Assembly (NCBI RefSeq): GCF_006494715.1
Contig: NZ_CP041151.1
Coordinates: 806,001 to 870,000 of the forward strand
Reading direction: 5' to 3'
DNA length: 64,000 nt
Source of the DNA: Shewanella sp. SNU WT4
GTDB taxonomy: Bacteria > Pseudomonadota > Gammaproteobacteria > Enterobacterales > Shewanellaceae
In this document: piece by piece, positions 38,397-48,235 of the stretch
How the letters are laid out: each line of letters begins with the position of its first letter
Numbering within the stretch: position 1 is the first letter of the stretch
Made by a program: the position numbers and the translations under genes
The notes under the pieces: generated by a model
The model's input: only the letters and a program-made list of their open reading frames with translations
What the model was told of the DNA's origin: nothing
Database searches by the model: none

Positions 38397-39599
38397 TTAG
38401 GTTTTGCTATGGGTATCCCAGTTCATTACCTTGCCCTTGCTGGCGGTGCCGTCTGAGCCAGAATCATCAATTTGCCACATGTCCTTGGCAATGTTGTTGT
38501 CGCTCAGTAAATCTCTGGCCTTCTTAAGTGCATCGGCATCATAGGTGAAAGATGTATTACCACCGCCATTGATATCAAGCTCGAAACTCGCATCAGCCTC
38601 ACCGAAAGACCACTCGCCGCTGCTAGACTGAACCGGATTGGCGAACACTATTGCGCCATTAACTTCATGATTCCCCCCGCCGTTCAGCTGGAAGGATTCC
38701 CCTGTAACTATAATCATGCCGTCGTAAGCGAGATTATTTCCCGAGATAGTTAAATTACCCGCCACGACTAAGATGCCAGCGCCGGTATTTCTACCTTTTA
38801 GGCTCAGGTCGCCTTGGTGGTAGGTTATTTTTGGGTTCTGTTCTGTTCCCATGTTACTGGGAGCGATACCCTTCTTAGGATCTGACGTTGCCATGGCGGT
38901 CCACTCTGCCTTAATAGCAGCTATGTATTGCGCCATTTTTTCTGGGTCACCAAAGGGATCGTCGAACTTGACCTCCTCAATGCCACCCACATAGTTGTCC
39001 ATGTGTCCTTTATCTTTGATGTCGTCGACTATCATGTTCACGTTGTCAGCCGAGTTGGTTGCGATAGCAGGTCCGCCGTTAGCACCGACTACTTGAAAAT
39101 TGTTGCTGTTAGCGGTATCGAATTTTGTGATGTTACCTATGATGTTCATCGCGGCTAAGTTACCGCCACCAGACCCTTTGGCATAAGTAATGGTTAAGCA
39201 GCGATTAACGCCTGAGTCGGCGATGTTGCCGCAGCTAACGATAGTGGCATTGTTATCCGTGAATTGCAGGCTAGTAATTTGCCAACTGGCGGCGATTTTA
39301 CTGGTGCTGTCAGTTGGCGACAGTCTGGCCATGCTATCGGTATTTTTACTCGCATTTATAGCCGTTAGGCAATCGTCCGATTTGCCCCAACTGGCGGCGT
39401 TGAGTGGATTATCAAGCCAGGTCACGGCATTGACTAGGCCTGTCTCTGCGGCCATAAAGGCCTCAGTTACTTGTTTATCATTACTGGCCAGACGCTCACC
39501 GAGAAGAGATTGGCTGGAGCCTGCAACCCCGACTAAGGTTAGCACCAGTAAAAAAACTAGCCCTATGGCTAGTACTGCGCCTTGTTGTTTGTATTGCAT
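38397..39599 (-). CDS. pilX: PilX-like minor pilin with long C-terminal extension
   Basis: 400 residues, start MQYKQQGAVLAIGLVFLLVLTLVGVA with GGGA upstream. Residues 1-150 are a PilX N-terminal domain (ERLASNDKQVTEAFMAAETGLVNA). The rest is about 250 residues longer than the P. aeruginosa PilX: a Gly/Asn-rich part, an acidic region, and a repetitive strand-rich segment (AGILVVAGNLTISGNNLAYDG, GMIIVTGESFQLNGGGN) recalling bactofilin-like or beta-helical folds. Last gene of the pilE-fimT-pilV-pilW-pilX operon; no pilY1 follows. Confidence 0.8.
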   Translation of the reverse strand: MQYKQQGAVLAIGLVFLLVLTLVGVAGSSQSLLGERLASNDKQVTEAFMAAETGLVNAVTWLDNPLNAASWGKSDDCLTAINASKNTDSMARLSPTDSTSKIAASWQITSLQFTDNNATIVSCGNIADSGVNRCLTITYAKGSGGGNLAAMNIIGNITKFDTANSNNFQVVGANGGPAIATNSADNVNMIVDDIKDKGHMDNYVGGIEEVKFDDPFGDPEKMAQYIAAIKAEWTAMATSDPKKGIAPSNMGTEQNPKITYHQGDLSLKGRNTGAGILVVAGNLTISGNNLAYDGMIIVTGESFQLNGGGNHEVNGAIVFANPVQSSSGEWSFGEADASFELDINGGGNTSFTYDADALKKARDLLSDNNIAKDMWQIDDSGSDGTASKGKVMNWDTHSKT

Positions 39600-39646
39600 A
39601 CAATTCCCTTTATTGTGCAATCCATGAAAGTGATTGATTCATGGAA

Positions 39647-40183
39647 TTAACTGGAAAATTTAACCGCCAAGACGTTGTTACGTACAGCGACGTTAAATTC
39701 GAGCAAGTGAATACGATTATCACTGCCGTTCGTTGAATTTATGCCTAGCGCGAGTCGCACCATCAAAGGACTGGCGCAAGAATGCCCCATATCTTTGGCT
39801 ATGCATTGGCCTTTGAAACTGGCCACTTGCTCGGAAATAGCTTCGGCAACGCCGCCTACAGTGCGGGTTAATACGCCGGAAGCTAAGGTGTAGACGACAT
39901 TCTGCGCTCCAACAGTGAGCGTAAGTATGCTGTTGCCGTTAGCGTCATCGACCTGGCTTACCGATGTTGCCGCCTGTACATCTGCGGCCAGCAAATCGCT
40001 GGTGAGAGAGATATCCCCTTGCAGCTGAGCAAAACGCTGAGTTTCGCTATAGGCCAAGTTGGCACTGACAAAAATTTGCGCGGCGCCCAACATCACAACC
40101 AACCCCAGTGAGAGGCTGATCATTAATTCAATCAGTGATAGTCCGGCTTGTCTTGTTTGGACGAATGTCACGGGAGTATGCAT
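39647..40183 (-). CDS. pilW: PilW-like minor pilin
   Basis: 178-residue prepilin with the N-terminal motif RQAGLSLIELMISLSLGLVVMLGAAQIF, Glu5 included. It has one Cys pair (CIAKDMGHSC). It is shorter than typical PilW (about 270 residues or more), so the globular domain may be reduced. Its ATG overlaps the pilV stop by one base. Confidence 0.82.
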   Translation of the reverse strand: MHTPVTFVQTRQAGLSLIELMISLSLGLVVMLGAAQIFVSANLAYSETQRFAQLQGDISLTSDLLAADVQAATSVSQVDDANGNSILTLTVGAQNVVYTLASGVLTRTVGGVAEAISEQVASFKGQCIAKDMGHSCASPLMVRLALGINSTNGSDNRIHLLEFNVAVRNNVLAVKFSS

Positions 40184-40620
40184 TACGGGCCTCCGATACT
40201 TGGGTATAGATCGACGGAATAGCTAAACTGTGATGCCACATCGTTGGCGCCGAAACGGGCCTCGCCCCAACTGACGGTAATGACATAGGTATTAGTGCCA
40301 GCTGTGTTGATAAGACTCAGGTTTAACCCCGGCAAGGTTTGGTTTGTGGCTGTTTGTTGCCAGTGGGCCAGCCATTCCTGTTGCAATTTATCTGACGTGA
40401 GCGGGGTATCCATGGCCATATTACCCCACAGACGTTCAACGGCATCCGTGGCGATCACGCTGGCAATGCTGCGCTGGTAGGCAGAATGGCTGATCTGTAG
40501 TGTTTTGAGTTGCAGCGCGGCCATGCCTAGCACCCCGAAGGCGACGATAAAGGCGGTAATTAACACCTCAATCAGTGAAAAACCTTGTTGGCGTTTTTGC
40601 TTGTGCATGAACATCTTCAT
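40183..40620 (-). CDS. pilV: PilV-like minor pilin
   Basis: 145-residue prepilin with QQGFSLIEVLITAFIVAFGVLGMAALQLKTL, the typical PilV N-terminus. The ATG overlaps the fimT stop (ATGA), which decides the start over two nearby Met codons and an upstream TTG. It would help prime pilus assembly together with FimT, PilW, PilX and PilE. Confidence 0.85.
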   Translation of the reverse strand: MKMFMHKQKRQQGFSLIEVLITAFIVAFGVLGMAALQLKTLQISHSAYQRSIASVIATDAVERLWGNMAMDTPLTSDKLQQEWLAHWQQTATNQTLPGLNLSLINTAGTNTYVITVSWGEARFGANDVASQFSYSVDLYPSIGGP

Positions 40621-41081
40621 ACGGACCCACCCTGACAACTGCCGCTAACTAGCTTGAGTGTGCCGCCGATCCCTGCCTGCAGTTGGCGCTGATAACCACC
40701 GTAGGTGATATCGATACAATTGGGTGAGCCGGCGCTGCGTCGTCCGCGTAAATCGAAACCGAGTTTGGCGGCACTGACAGAGGTGCCTGTGGTGGAGTTA
40801 TCTATCTCTTTCAGCACTGTGGTACCGGTTTTCACTTCGGCTTTCCAGCCCTTAACACCGCTGATGGTGACCTCGACGGTTGCCTGACGCTTGATAGCTT
40901 CAGAGCGGGCATAATGCATAGTGGCCAGCAGTTGGTTGGCCTGACTGCGCGCAGTGTTATCTCGGATCATATCCGCAAAAGAGGGCGCGCCGATGGCGGC
41001 TACAATTCCTATGATGGCGACCGTCACCATGAGTTCTACCAAGGTAAATCCCCGCTGACAGGCCGAGTATGCCTGATTCAT
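40617..41081 (-). CDS. fimT: GspH/FimT-family minor pseudopilin
   Basis: 154 residues, start MNQAYSACQRGFTLVELMVTVAIIGIVAAIGAPSF with AAGGAG six bases upstream, a clear choice over a longer frame. The GspH domain has ARSEAIKRQATVEVTISG and ends in a disulfide pair (CIDITYG, SCQGGSV). It follows pilE by 20 bp. Confidence 0.88.
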   Translation of the reverse strand: MNQAYSACQRGFTLVELMVTVAIIGIVAAIGAPSFADMIRDNTARSQANQLLATMHYARSEAIKRQATVEVTISGVKGWKAEVKTGTTVLKEIDNSTTGTSVSAAKLGFDLRGRRSAGSPNCIDITYGGYQRQLQAGIGGTLKLVSGSCQGGSV

Positions 41082-41101
41082 TACTCGCTCCTTTATCATG
41101 G

Positions 41102-41500
41102 TTACCAACAAGTCGTAGGGGTTTGCGCTCCTGTGTGCGTCATTGTCATAGTGCTGCAAGCTGTGTCTTTATCTTGTGGTGATTTGGCGATGGCGCTTAA
41201 GGTATAGGTTCCAGCAGTTAGCACTGTGGCCTTGACGCCGTAAAATCCGCCTGGAGAAGCAAACTCAACATCTTTGGCTATGGCGCTGCCAATATAAGTG
41301 TTGGTTGAGGTGTACTGACGTTCGAGACGTTGAGCCGCATTGATGAGTGCATCATGAGCATCTGTCCTGCGGGTCTTGAGCACATGTTCCTGATAAGAGG
41401 GCAGCGCAATACTTGCCAATACCGCTATGATGGCAACTGTGATCATCAGCTCTATCAAGGTAAAGCCACGGCTGCTCGTTTTGTTTGAATTTTTATGCAT
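41102..41500 (-). CDS. pilE: PilE-like minor pilin
   Basis: 132-residue prepilin with [39 protein letters not shown]; the RRTDAHDALINAAQRLERQY stretch is the PilE/ComP minor pilin signature. A C-terminal Cys pair (TACSTM, TTCW) forms the D-loop. An in-frame ATG six codons upstream is possible. First gene of the five-gene minor pilin operon, divergent from the nfeD-SPFH operon. Confidence 0.85.
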   Translation of the reverse strand: MHKNSNKTSSRGFTLIELMITVAIIAVLASIALPSYQEHVLKTRRTDAHDALINAAQRLERQYTSTNTYIGSAIAKDVEFASPGGFYGVKATVLTAGTYTLSAIAKSPQDKDTACSTMTMTHTGAQTPTTCW

Positions 41501-41836
41501 AACAACTTCGCAATTCATTACAAAACAATGACATACCCTTTTTTCGAGATGTTCTCAACCGTGATAGTGGGATCTCCCTCTAAGAAGTTCACTATGCAGG
41601 CAGCAGAATCAAAGTTAGTAACCCATTGGTGCGTTTCTCATTGCGCTAGTTGTTTGCAAGCCATTCAGCTAAGTAGTAATAGCTAAGCTTGTGCCATATA
41701 GTGCTAAGGGTATGATTGTTTTGTAGTCAGGCATTTTCGGCCTGCTTGTTGATGCCGTGTTTGTTGCTGTTGATAAGTGCGCAGTGCTTTTGAAGGCAGC
41801 TGTGCAAGCAGGTTCTAAGGGCTAGGAGGTATGAGT
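41501..41836. other. 336-bp divergent intergenic region between pilE and nfeD
   Basis: It must contain promoters for both operons, but I see no box, repeat or RNA that I can name. Confidence 0.4.
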
Positions 41837-42298
41837 ATGGTGCAAGCGGAATTTCTGTGGCTCGGGGTGGGCATAGGTCTCATCTTGGCTGAGGTGATTG
41901 TTCCTGGGGGCATAGTGATTTTACTCGGGCTGGCTTGTCTTATCGTGGCGGCGGCCTTGGCACTTGGCTTAGTGGTTGGTGTGGCGCCGAGTTTTACCTT
42001 GTGGTTTATGGTCTCGATTGTATTGCTGCTGGGCTTTAGGCAAGTAACGCAAAAGCTGATTGGCGGCGATAAACATATTGATAATACCGATGAAGACTTA
42101 GATATTTACAATCAAACCGCTGTGGTGATTGCCGCCATTGGCCCGGGGGAATCCCAAGGGCGCATTGAGTTTCAAGGCAGTCAGTGGCCAGCATTAGGCG
42201 ATGGCACTGTGATAGCTGTTGGCGCCAACGTACGGATAATTTGCCGTGAAAACATAGCCCTAGTGGTTGAACCGCTAGCGCCCGAACAAGCTGATTAA
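41837..42298 (+). CDS. NfeD-family membrane protein
   Basis: About 153 residues: three or four hydrophobic helices followed by a soluble OB-fold-like domain (TAVVIAAIGPGESQGRIEFQGSQWPALGDGT). This is the short NfeD form without the ClpP-like protease domain, typically encoded next to an SPFH protein. Two ATGs lie six bases apart after AGGAGG; the second has the better spacing. The SPFH genes follow within 10 bp. Confidence 0.9.
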   Translation: MVQAEFLWLGVGIGLILAEVIVPGGIVILLGLACLIVAAALALGLVVGVAPSFTLWFMVSIVLLLGFRQVTQKLIGGDKHIDNTDEDLDIYNQTAVVIAAIGPGESQGRIEFQGSQWPALGDGTVIAVGANVRIICRENIALVVEPLAPEQAD

Positions 42299-42308
42299 GG
42301 AGTGACAG

Positions 42309-43241
42309 ATGCTAATTTTTACTGTGCTGTTTTTAGTGCTCATTTTTATTGTCTACAAATGGATTTTGATTGTGCCGATGCGCGACGTGCATGTGATTGA
42401 GCGCTTAGGCAAGTTTAAAAGCGTGCTGTCCCCAGGCTTTCACTTCTTAATACCTTTTATTGACCGAGTGGCCTATCGCCACGATACCCGCGAGCAAGTG
42501 CTAGATGTGCCGCCGCAATCTTGTATTTCTAAAGACAATACTCAGCTTGAGGTTGATGGATTAGTGTATCTCAAAGTCATGGATGGCAAAGAAGCTAGCT
42601 ATGGCATTGAAAACTATCGTATGGCGGCAGTGAATTTAGCGCAAACCACTATGCGCTCTGAGATAGGTAAATTGACCTTAAGTGAAACCTTTTCTGAGCG
42701 CGATAAACTTAATGACTCCATAGTGCGCGAAATTGATAAGGCCTCGGCGCCTTGGGGCATTAAAGTGTTGCGCTATGAGCTTAAAAACATTACGCCTTCG
42801 CGTCACGTCATTCATACCCTTGAAAAACAAATGGAAGCCGAGCGGCGTAAACGCGCCGAAATCACCTTAGCCAATGCCGAAAAGGCGGCCATGATTAATC
42901 TGTCTGAAGGCGAACGCCAAGAGGCGATTAATATCTCTGAAGGCCAAAAGCAAAAACGTATTAATGAAGCTAAAGGCACGGCGCAAGAAATTAGTATTGT
43001 GGCTAATGCGCAGGCGCAAGGGCTTGCCATGGTAGGGGAAGCCCTGACTCATAGCGGCGCGCAAGCCGCCATGGATATGCAGCTTAAACAGCAGTTTATT
43101 AATGAGTTTGGCAAGGTGATTGCCATTGCCGATGTGGCCATAGTGCCAAGTGAGTTGGCTAAGATAGATGGCTTTTTTACTGGCATGGAGCAAGTGTCAT
43201 CCACCATAGCGGCGCAGCAAGTTAACGGGGGCAAAGCATGA
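42309..43241 (+). CDS. SPFH/band 7 (stomatin-like, QmcA-type) membrane protein
   Basis: 310 residues: one N-terminal membrane helix, band 7 domain (VIERLGKFKSVLSPGFHFLIPFIDRVAYRHDTREQVLDVPPQ, NYRMAAVNLAQTTMRSEIGKLTL), then a long charged coiled coil (MEAERRKRAEITLANAEKAA, EGERQEAINISEGQKQKRINEAKG). Such proteins form large ring assemblies in the membrane and pair with NfeD. It is followed, with a four-base overlap, by a second SPFH gene. Confidence 0.92.
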   Translation: MLIFTVLFLVLIFIVYKWILIVPMRDVHVIERLGKFKSVLSPGFHFLIPFIDRVAYRHDTREQVLDVPPQSCISKDNTQLEVDGLVYLKVMDGKEASYGIENYRMAAVNLAQTTMRSEIGKLTLSETFSERDKLNDSIVREIDKASAPWGIKVLRYELKNITPSRHVIHTLEKQMEAERRKRAEITLANAEKAAMINLSEGERQEAINISEGQKQKRINEAKGTAQEISIVANAQAQGLAMVGEALTHSGAQAAMDMQLKQQFINEFGKVIAIADVAIVPSELAKIDGFFTGMEQVSSTIAAQQVNGGKA

Positions 43242-44161
43242 ATCACTTAGATACCGACGCGTTAGTCATGGCGATTTGGGCGCTGCTATTTTTGATTGTA
43301 GTGGTTAAATTGTTCCAATCCATACGGTTAGTGCCAACCAAATCAGCCCATGTGGTTGAGCGCTTAGGTAAATATCACAGTACCTTAGATGCGGGCTTTC
43401 ATGCCTTAGTGCCGTTTGTGGATAAGGTTGCCTATATTCACGACCTTAAAGAAGAAACTATCGATGTGCCGCCGCAAGAATGCTTTTCTAGCGATGAAGT
43501 CAATGTGGTGGTTGATGGCGTGATTTACATTTCGGTGGTGGACGCCGTTAAGGCCAGCTATGGGGTGATAGATTATCGCTACGCCGCCATTCAGTTAGCG
43601 CAAACGACTACGCGCTCTGTGATTGGCACCTTAGATTTAGACCGCACCTTTGAAGAGCGCGATGTGATATCGGCCAAAGTGGTGGAAGTGCTCGACCAAG
43701 CGGGCGCCAGTTGGGGCATTCGGGTGCATAGGTATGAGATTAAAAATATCTCGCCGCCAGAAACTGTGCGTAACGCCATGGAAATGCAAGTGAATGCCGA
43801 GCGTGAGCGCCGCGCCTTACTCGCCAAGAGTGAAGGCGACAAGCAAAGTAAGATTAATCGCTCTGAGGGCATTAAGGCCGAAATGGTGAATATCTCTGAG
43901 GGTGAAATGCAGCGGCGCATTAATGAAGCCGAAGGTCAGGCGGAGGAAATTTTGCAACTGGCGCGCGCGACGGCGGATTCTATTAAAACCTTGGCCTTAG
44001 CCATTGAGGCGCCGGGCGGCCAACAAGCGCTGCGCTTACAGTTAGCCGAGCAATATTTGCAGCAATTACAAGGCTTAGCTAAAGCGGGTACGCGGGTGGT
44101 ATTACCTAAAGATCTGACCAATTTTGATCAATGGCTGCAAGGGCCTGATTTACGTAATTAA
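43238..44161 (+). CDS. Second SPFH/band 7 membrane protein
   Basis: 307 residues, paralogous to the preceding gene: LVPTKSAHVVERLGKYHSTLDAGFHALVPFVDKVAYIHDLKEE, YRYAAIQLAQTTTRSVIGTL, and a coiled coil with ERERRALLAKSEGDKQSKINRSEG. Its ATG overlaps the first SPFH stop (ATGA), so the two subunits are translationally coupled and may co-assemble. A terminator follows. Confidence 0.92.
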   Translation: MNHLDTDALVMAIWALLFLIVVVKLFQSIRLVPTKSAHVVERLGKYHSTLDAGFHALVPFVDKVAYIHDLKEETIDVPPQECFSSDEVNVVVDGVIYISVVDAVKASYGVIDYRYAAIQLAQTTTRSVIGTLDLDRTFEERDVISAKVVEVLDQAGASWGIRVHRYEIKNISPPETVRNAMEMQVNAERERRALLAKSEGDKQSKINRSEGIKAEMVNISEGEMQRRINEAEGQAEEILQLARATADSIKTLALAIEAPGGQQALRLQLAEQYLQQLQGLAKAGTRVVLPKDLTNFDQWLQGPDLRN

Positions 44162-44192
44162 TGCGATACATTTTTCTCGCAAATGACTTAAG

Positions 44193-44221
44193 GCGCGACA
44201 TCAGTTTGTCGCGCTTTTTTT
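44193..44221 (+). terminator. Rho-independent terminator of the nfeD-SPFH operon
   Basis: Eight-base stem GCGCGACA / TGTCGCGC with a six-base loop and seven T. Confidence 0.92.
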
Positions 44222-44385
44222 GCCGTGTATCAGTCATGGTTTAGCGCTAAAAAGTAAGCAAATGGGTTAAGGCGTCAGCTCATCATCTCGCAGCAGCGCG
44301 ACTCATTGGCGCCAATGGCCATGCTTTCATTCTTATCCTGCTGCTCCCCTGCTATAATGGCTGTTCATTTTTTTGGGAGGCTAGA

Positions 44386-46557
44386 ATGGACGTATCTTCA
44401 TTACTGGACGGATTAAACGATAGTCAACGCCAAGCGGTGGCAGCACCTCAGTCAAGCATGCTGGTATTAGCCGGCGCGGGCAGTGGTAAAACTCGGGTAT
44501 TAACCCACAGAATCGCATGGTTGATGCAAGTTGAAAATCAAAGTCCATATTCCATTCTGGCGGTAACCTTTACCAATAAAGCCGCCGCCGAAATGCGCGA
44601 GCGGGTTGAAAAAGTGGCTGGTGGTAATATCGGCCGCATGTGGATAGGCACCTTTCACGGCTTAGCCCATCGTTTGCTGCGTACTCATTGGCAAGATGCG
44701 GGACTGCCGCAGAACTTCCAAATTATCGATTCTGACGATCAACTGCGTTTAATCAAACGTATCTTAAAAAGCCTCCATTTAGATGAGAAGCAATACCCAC
44801 CGCGTATGGTGAGTGGCTATATCAATGGTAAGAAAGACCAAGGGTTACGCCCAAGCCATATAGATGCTGGCGGCTTCCCGATGGAGCAAGTCTTGCTGCA
44901 GTTATACACTGTCTATCAGGAATCGTGCGATCGCGCGGGTCTCGTTGATTTTGCTGAAATCTTATTGCGCGCCCATGAACTCTGGCTCAATAAGCCGCAT
45001 TTATTGGCTCATTATCAAGACAGATTCCGCCACATTTTAGTGGACGAGTTTCAAGACACTAACGCCATTCAATATGCGTGGATCCGTGTATTGGCCGGCA
45101 GTAGCGCCAATGTGATGATAGTCGGGGATGATGACCAGTCGATTTATGGCTGGCGCGGCGCGCAGGTAGAAAACTTGCACCGTTTCTTAGGGGATTTTCC
45201 TGCCGCAAAAACCATTCGCTTAGAGCAAAATTATCGCTCGACCGCCAATATTCTTAATGCCTCGAATGAGCTGATTGCTAATAACCCAGATCGCATGGGT
45301 AAGAAACTGTGGACCGAAGGTAAAGATGGCGAACTGATTTCTTTGTACTGCGCCTTTAACGAAATGGATGAAGCGCGCTATATCGTTGGCCGTATTAACG
45401 ATTGGCACGATCAAGGTGGCAGCTTAAGTGGTTGCGCTATCTTGTATCGCTCTAACGCCCAGTCGCGGGTATTGGAAGAAGCCTTATTGCACAAAGGCTT
45501 GGCGTATCGCATTTATGGCGGTTTGCGCTTCTTCGAGCGCCAAGAAATTAAAGATGCCATGGCGTATTTACGCCTGATTTCAAACCATGATGATGACGCG
45601 GCGTTTGAGCGGGTAGTCAATACGCCCGCGCGCGGCATTGGCGATCGCACCTTAGATATACTGCGCACCACAGCGCGTCAGCACAGTATTACCTTGTGGC
45701 AAGCGTGTCAGCGGTTATTGGAAGAGAAAATACTGACAGGACGCGCCGCTAATTCAGTGCGCGGCTTTATGGATTTAGTGATCCAGCTGCAACAAGACAC
45801 CCAAGAGCAACCTTTATATCGCATGACAGATACAGTTATTCAGCAATCTGGCCTGCAAACCATGTATGCTGCTGAAAAGGGTGAGAAAGCCCATGCGCGA
45901 GTTGAAAACTTACAAGAATTAGTTACAGCGGCGCGCAGCTTTGAAATGCCTGATGATTTAGAAGACATGGGTGAACTTAATGCCTTCTTATCTCACGCCG
46001 CCTTAGAAGCGGGTGAAGGCCAAGCTGATGCCTTTACCGATGCGGTGCAGTTAATGACATTGCATTCGGCCAAGGGGCTCGAATTCCCTGTGGTATTTAT
46101 GGCAGGGGTGGAAGAAGGCTTGTTCCCAAGCCAAATGGCCATAGAAGAGGGCGATCGTCTCGATGAAGAGCGACGCTTATGCTATGTGGGTATGACCCGC
46201 GCCATGGAAAAATTGTATATCAGTTACGCCGAATCTCGGCGTATTTATGGCCGAGAAACTTTCGGCCGCCCATCGCGCTTTATTAAAGAAATTCCTAGTC
46301 AATATTTGCAGGAAATTCGCTTAAAGGCTCAAGTGGCTACCCCTATGAACCATCAACGTACTAGTCAAATGACACGCTCAAGCATGGTTAATGATACAGG
46401 CTTTACCATGGGCCAACGCGTTAAGCACCATAAGTTTGGCGAAGGCAAGATCACTAACGTAGAAGGCAGCGGTCCGCAAGGGCGGGTGCAGGTCAACTTT
46501 GATGATGTTGGCAGCAAATGGTTAATGTTGGCTTATGCCAAATTAGAGGCGGTGTAA
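44386..46557 (+). CDS. uvrD: UvrD, DNA helicase II
   Basis: Superfamily 1A 3'-5' helicase of nucleotide excision and mismatch repair, 723 residues (E. coli 720). Walker A GAGSGKT near residue 30, [24 protein letters not shown]-type motif (LEQNYRST), [14 protein letters not shown] and [15 protein letters not shown] are all present. The C-terminal Tudor-like UvrD domain ([14 protein letters not shown]) binds RNA polymerase in E. coli. GGGAGG precedes the ATG and a TATAAT lies just upstream. I did not find a LexA box. Confidence 0.97.
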   Translation: MDVSSLLDGLNDSQRQAVAAPQSSMLVLAGAGSGKTRVLTHRIAWLMQVENQSPYSILAVTFTNKAAAEMRERVEKVAGGNIGRMWIGTFHGLAHRLLRTHWQDAGLPQNFQIIDSDDQLRLIKRILKSLHLDEKQYPPRMVSGYINGKKDQGLRPSHIDAGGFPMEQVLLQLYTVYQESCDRAGLVDFAEILLRAHELWLNKPHLLAHYQDRFRHILVDEFQDTNAIQYAWIRVLAGSSANVMIVGDDDQSIYGWRGAQVENLHRFLGDFPAAKTIRLEQNYRSTANILNASNELIANNPDRMGKKLWTEGKDGELISLYCAFNEMDEARYIVGRINDWHDQGGSLSGCAILYRSNAQSRVLEEALLHKGLAYRIYGGLRFFERQEIKDAMAYLRLISNHDDDAAFERVVNTPARGIGDRTLDILRTTARQHSITLWQACQRLLEEKILTGRAANSVRGFMDLVIQLQQDTQEQPLYRMTDTVIQQSGLQTMYAAEKGEKAHARVENLQELVTAARSFEMPDDLEDMGELNAFLSHAALEAGEGQADAFTDAVQLMTLHSAKGLEFPVVFMAGVEEGLFPSQMAIEEGDRLDEERRLCYVGMTRAMEKLYISYAESRRIYGRETFGRPSRFIKEIPSQYLQEIRLKAQVATPMNHQRTSQMTRSSMVNDTGFTMGQRVKHHKFGEGKITNVEGSGPQGRVQVNFDDVGSKWLMLAYAKLEAV

Positions 46558-46624
46558 GCCAAGTCACTGTCATCAGCCAGGTCGTTTGACCCAAATTATC
46601 GGCGGTAGTAGGAGCGCCACTATA

Positions 46625-47494
46625 ATGGATATGAGTATTGGGGATAAATTTTCGGCTTACCGCCGCCTAGCCAGATTAGATAAGCCAATTGGCACCTTTT
46701 TATTGATGTGGCCTTGCCTCATTGGCTTGTGGTTGGCAGCCGCGGGCTTACCGAATCTTGAGGTGTTGCTGGTGTTTGTGGTGGGCGTGTTTGTAATGCG
46801 CGCCTGCGGCTGCGTGATTAATGACTTTGCTGACCGCAAACTCGATAGCCATGTGGAACGCACTAAACATAGGCCTTTAGCGAGCGGTGAAGTGAGCTCG
46901 AAAGAAGCCATTGCCTTATTTATCGTGATGGGGCTGGTAGCGTTTGGACTGGTATTGCTGCTTAATCCCTTAGTGGTGCAGTTGTCTGTGGTGGGCATAA
47001 TACTTACCGTCATTTACCCTTTTACTAAGCGCATTACTAACATGCCGCAAATGTTTTTAGGGGTGGTATGGAGCTGGTCTATCCCTATGGCGTATGCCGC
47101 GCAATTAGGTGCTGTGCCTGCTGAGGCTTGGTGGTTATTTGCCGCTAACTGGTGCTGGACTGTGGCTTACGACACTATGTATGCCATGGTAGATAGGGAT
47201 GATGATATTAAGGTTGGGATTAAATCCACCGCGATTTTATTTGGCCGATATGACCGGCAGTGGATTGGTCTGTTCCAGCTACTAGCCTTAATTGCCTTTG
47301 CTATGGCTGGCATGGCCGCTGGCGCTAATTGGCTCTATGGTTTGGGCTTAGTGAGCTTTATTGGTTTAGGCCTATATCAACAGCATTTATTGGCGCAGCG
47401 CGATCGCAGTCTTTATTTCAAAGCGTTTTTAAACAATAACCTTGCCGGTATGCTGCTGTTTATTGCCACTGTGTTGAGTTTTTACTCTTTATAG
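46625..47494 (+). CDS. ubiA: UbiA, 4-hydroxybenzoate polyprenyltransferase
   Basis: Integral membrane prenyltransferase of ubiquinone synthesis. The start at 46625 gives 289 residues (E. coli 290) with AGGAG upstream; a 13-codon extension was rejected. Two Asp-rich sites are visible: NDFADRKLD near residue 70 and [18 protein letters not shown] near residue 190, plus [15 protein letters not shown] at the N-terminus. No ubiC is adjacent. Confidence 0.96.
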   Translation: MDMSIGDKFSAYRRLARLDKPIGTFLLMWPCLIGLWLAAAGLPNLEVLLVFVVGVFVMRACGCVINDFADRKLDSHVERTKHRPLASGEVSSKEAIALFIVMGLVAFGLVLLLNPLVVQLSVVGIILTVIYPFTKRITNMPQMFLGVVWSWSIPMAYAAQLGAVPAEAWWLFAANWCWTVAYDTMYAMVDRDDDIKVGIKSTAILFGRYDRQWIGLFQLLALIAFAMAGMAAGANWLYGLGLVSFIGLGLYQQHLLAQRDRSLYFKAFLNNNLAGMLLFIATVLSFYSL

Positions 47495-47558
47495 CCTGCG
47501 ACGTTAACGCTTGTACCTTAAAAGCATTAGCTTGATAAAACATTAGCTTGATGCAATA

Positions 47559-47599
47559 AAAAAGCCCCGAACTTGCATGCCAAGCTCGGGGCTTTTTTG
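47559..47599. terminator. Bidirectional terminator between ubiA and the sulfite-reductase maturation operon
   Basis: Long stem with AAAAAAGCCCCGA / TCGGGGCTTTTTT plus an inner CTTG/CAAG pairing; T-runs on both strands. Confidence 0.93.
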
Positions 47600-47639
47600 T
47601 TGCTAGCGTGTTTTTGCTAGCCTTGTTAATCCGCATTCA

Positions 47640-48233
47640 TTAGCTAGCGCTGTTCTTATCCGCGTACTTAGTGATCAACTGCTCCACAAAGGGTTGTACT
47701 GACTTATCATCCCAGTGCATAAAGCCGCGCACAAAACCCACTAGATTACCTGCACCATCAAACATATAAGTAGCTGGCACTACGTTGGCAGGCATGATGT
47801 TTTCAATTTGCGAGCTTGGGTCGAGCAAGGTCTCAAAGTTAGCAAAGTTATGTTTAGCTAAGAAGCTTGGAACTAGGCTGGTATCTTCATCTATGGATAA
47901 CGAAATGATTTCTATCTTGCTGTTGTCTTGATTGTCTTGCTTGAGCTTCACTATGGATGGAATTTCTTTTAAGCAAGGCGGGCACCAAGTGGCCCATAAG
48001 TTGACTAATACCAGCTTACCTTGGTATTCACTCAGTTTTACCACTTGGCCATCTAAGGTTTGCATTTCAATGTCTGGCACGCCGCGCGCCCACGACATCT
48101 CAGTAAAGCCCGTCATTTGCATCGGCTTAGCTAACGGCTCACCAGTCTGATAGACCTTGTTTTGCAGAGAATGGGCCTGCGCAGATACACTGCAAGCAAG
48201 TAAGGCTAAGGCCATAGTGGCTTGTTTGAACAT
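47640..48233 (-). CDS. TlpA/CcmG (DsbE)-type periplasmic thioredoxin of the SirA heme lyase operon
   Basis: 197 residues with a Sec signal (MFKQATMALALLACSVSAQA). The redoxin domain has VLVNLWATWCPPCLKEIPSIVKL with an active CPPC pair and a cis-Pro loop (ANVVPATYMFDGAG). It starts two bases after the CcmH-like stop and is the last gene of ccmF-ccmH-tlpA. It would keep apocytochrome or lyase cysteines reduced for heme attachment. In Shewanella sulfite-reductase clusters these three genes are named within the sirE-G set; I do not assign letters. Confidence 0.87.
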   Translation of the reverse strand: MFKQATMALALLACSVSAQAHSLQNKVYQTGEPLAKPMQMTGFTEMSWARGVPDIEMQTLDGQVVKLSEYQGKLVLVNLWATWCPPCLKEIPSIVKLKQDNQDNSKIEIISLSIDEDTSLVPSFLAKHNFANFETLLDPSSQIENIMPANVVPATYMFDGAGNLVGFVRGFMHWDDKSVQPFVEQLITKYADKNSAS

Positions 48234-48235
48234 GA

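Noticed and set aside
44222..44385. LexA box upstream of uvrD
   Set aside because: No CTGT-N8-ACAG pattern is present; only a TATAAT-like -10 is visible.
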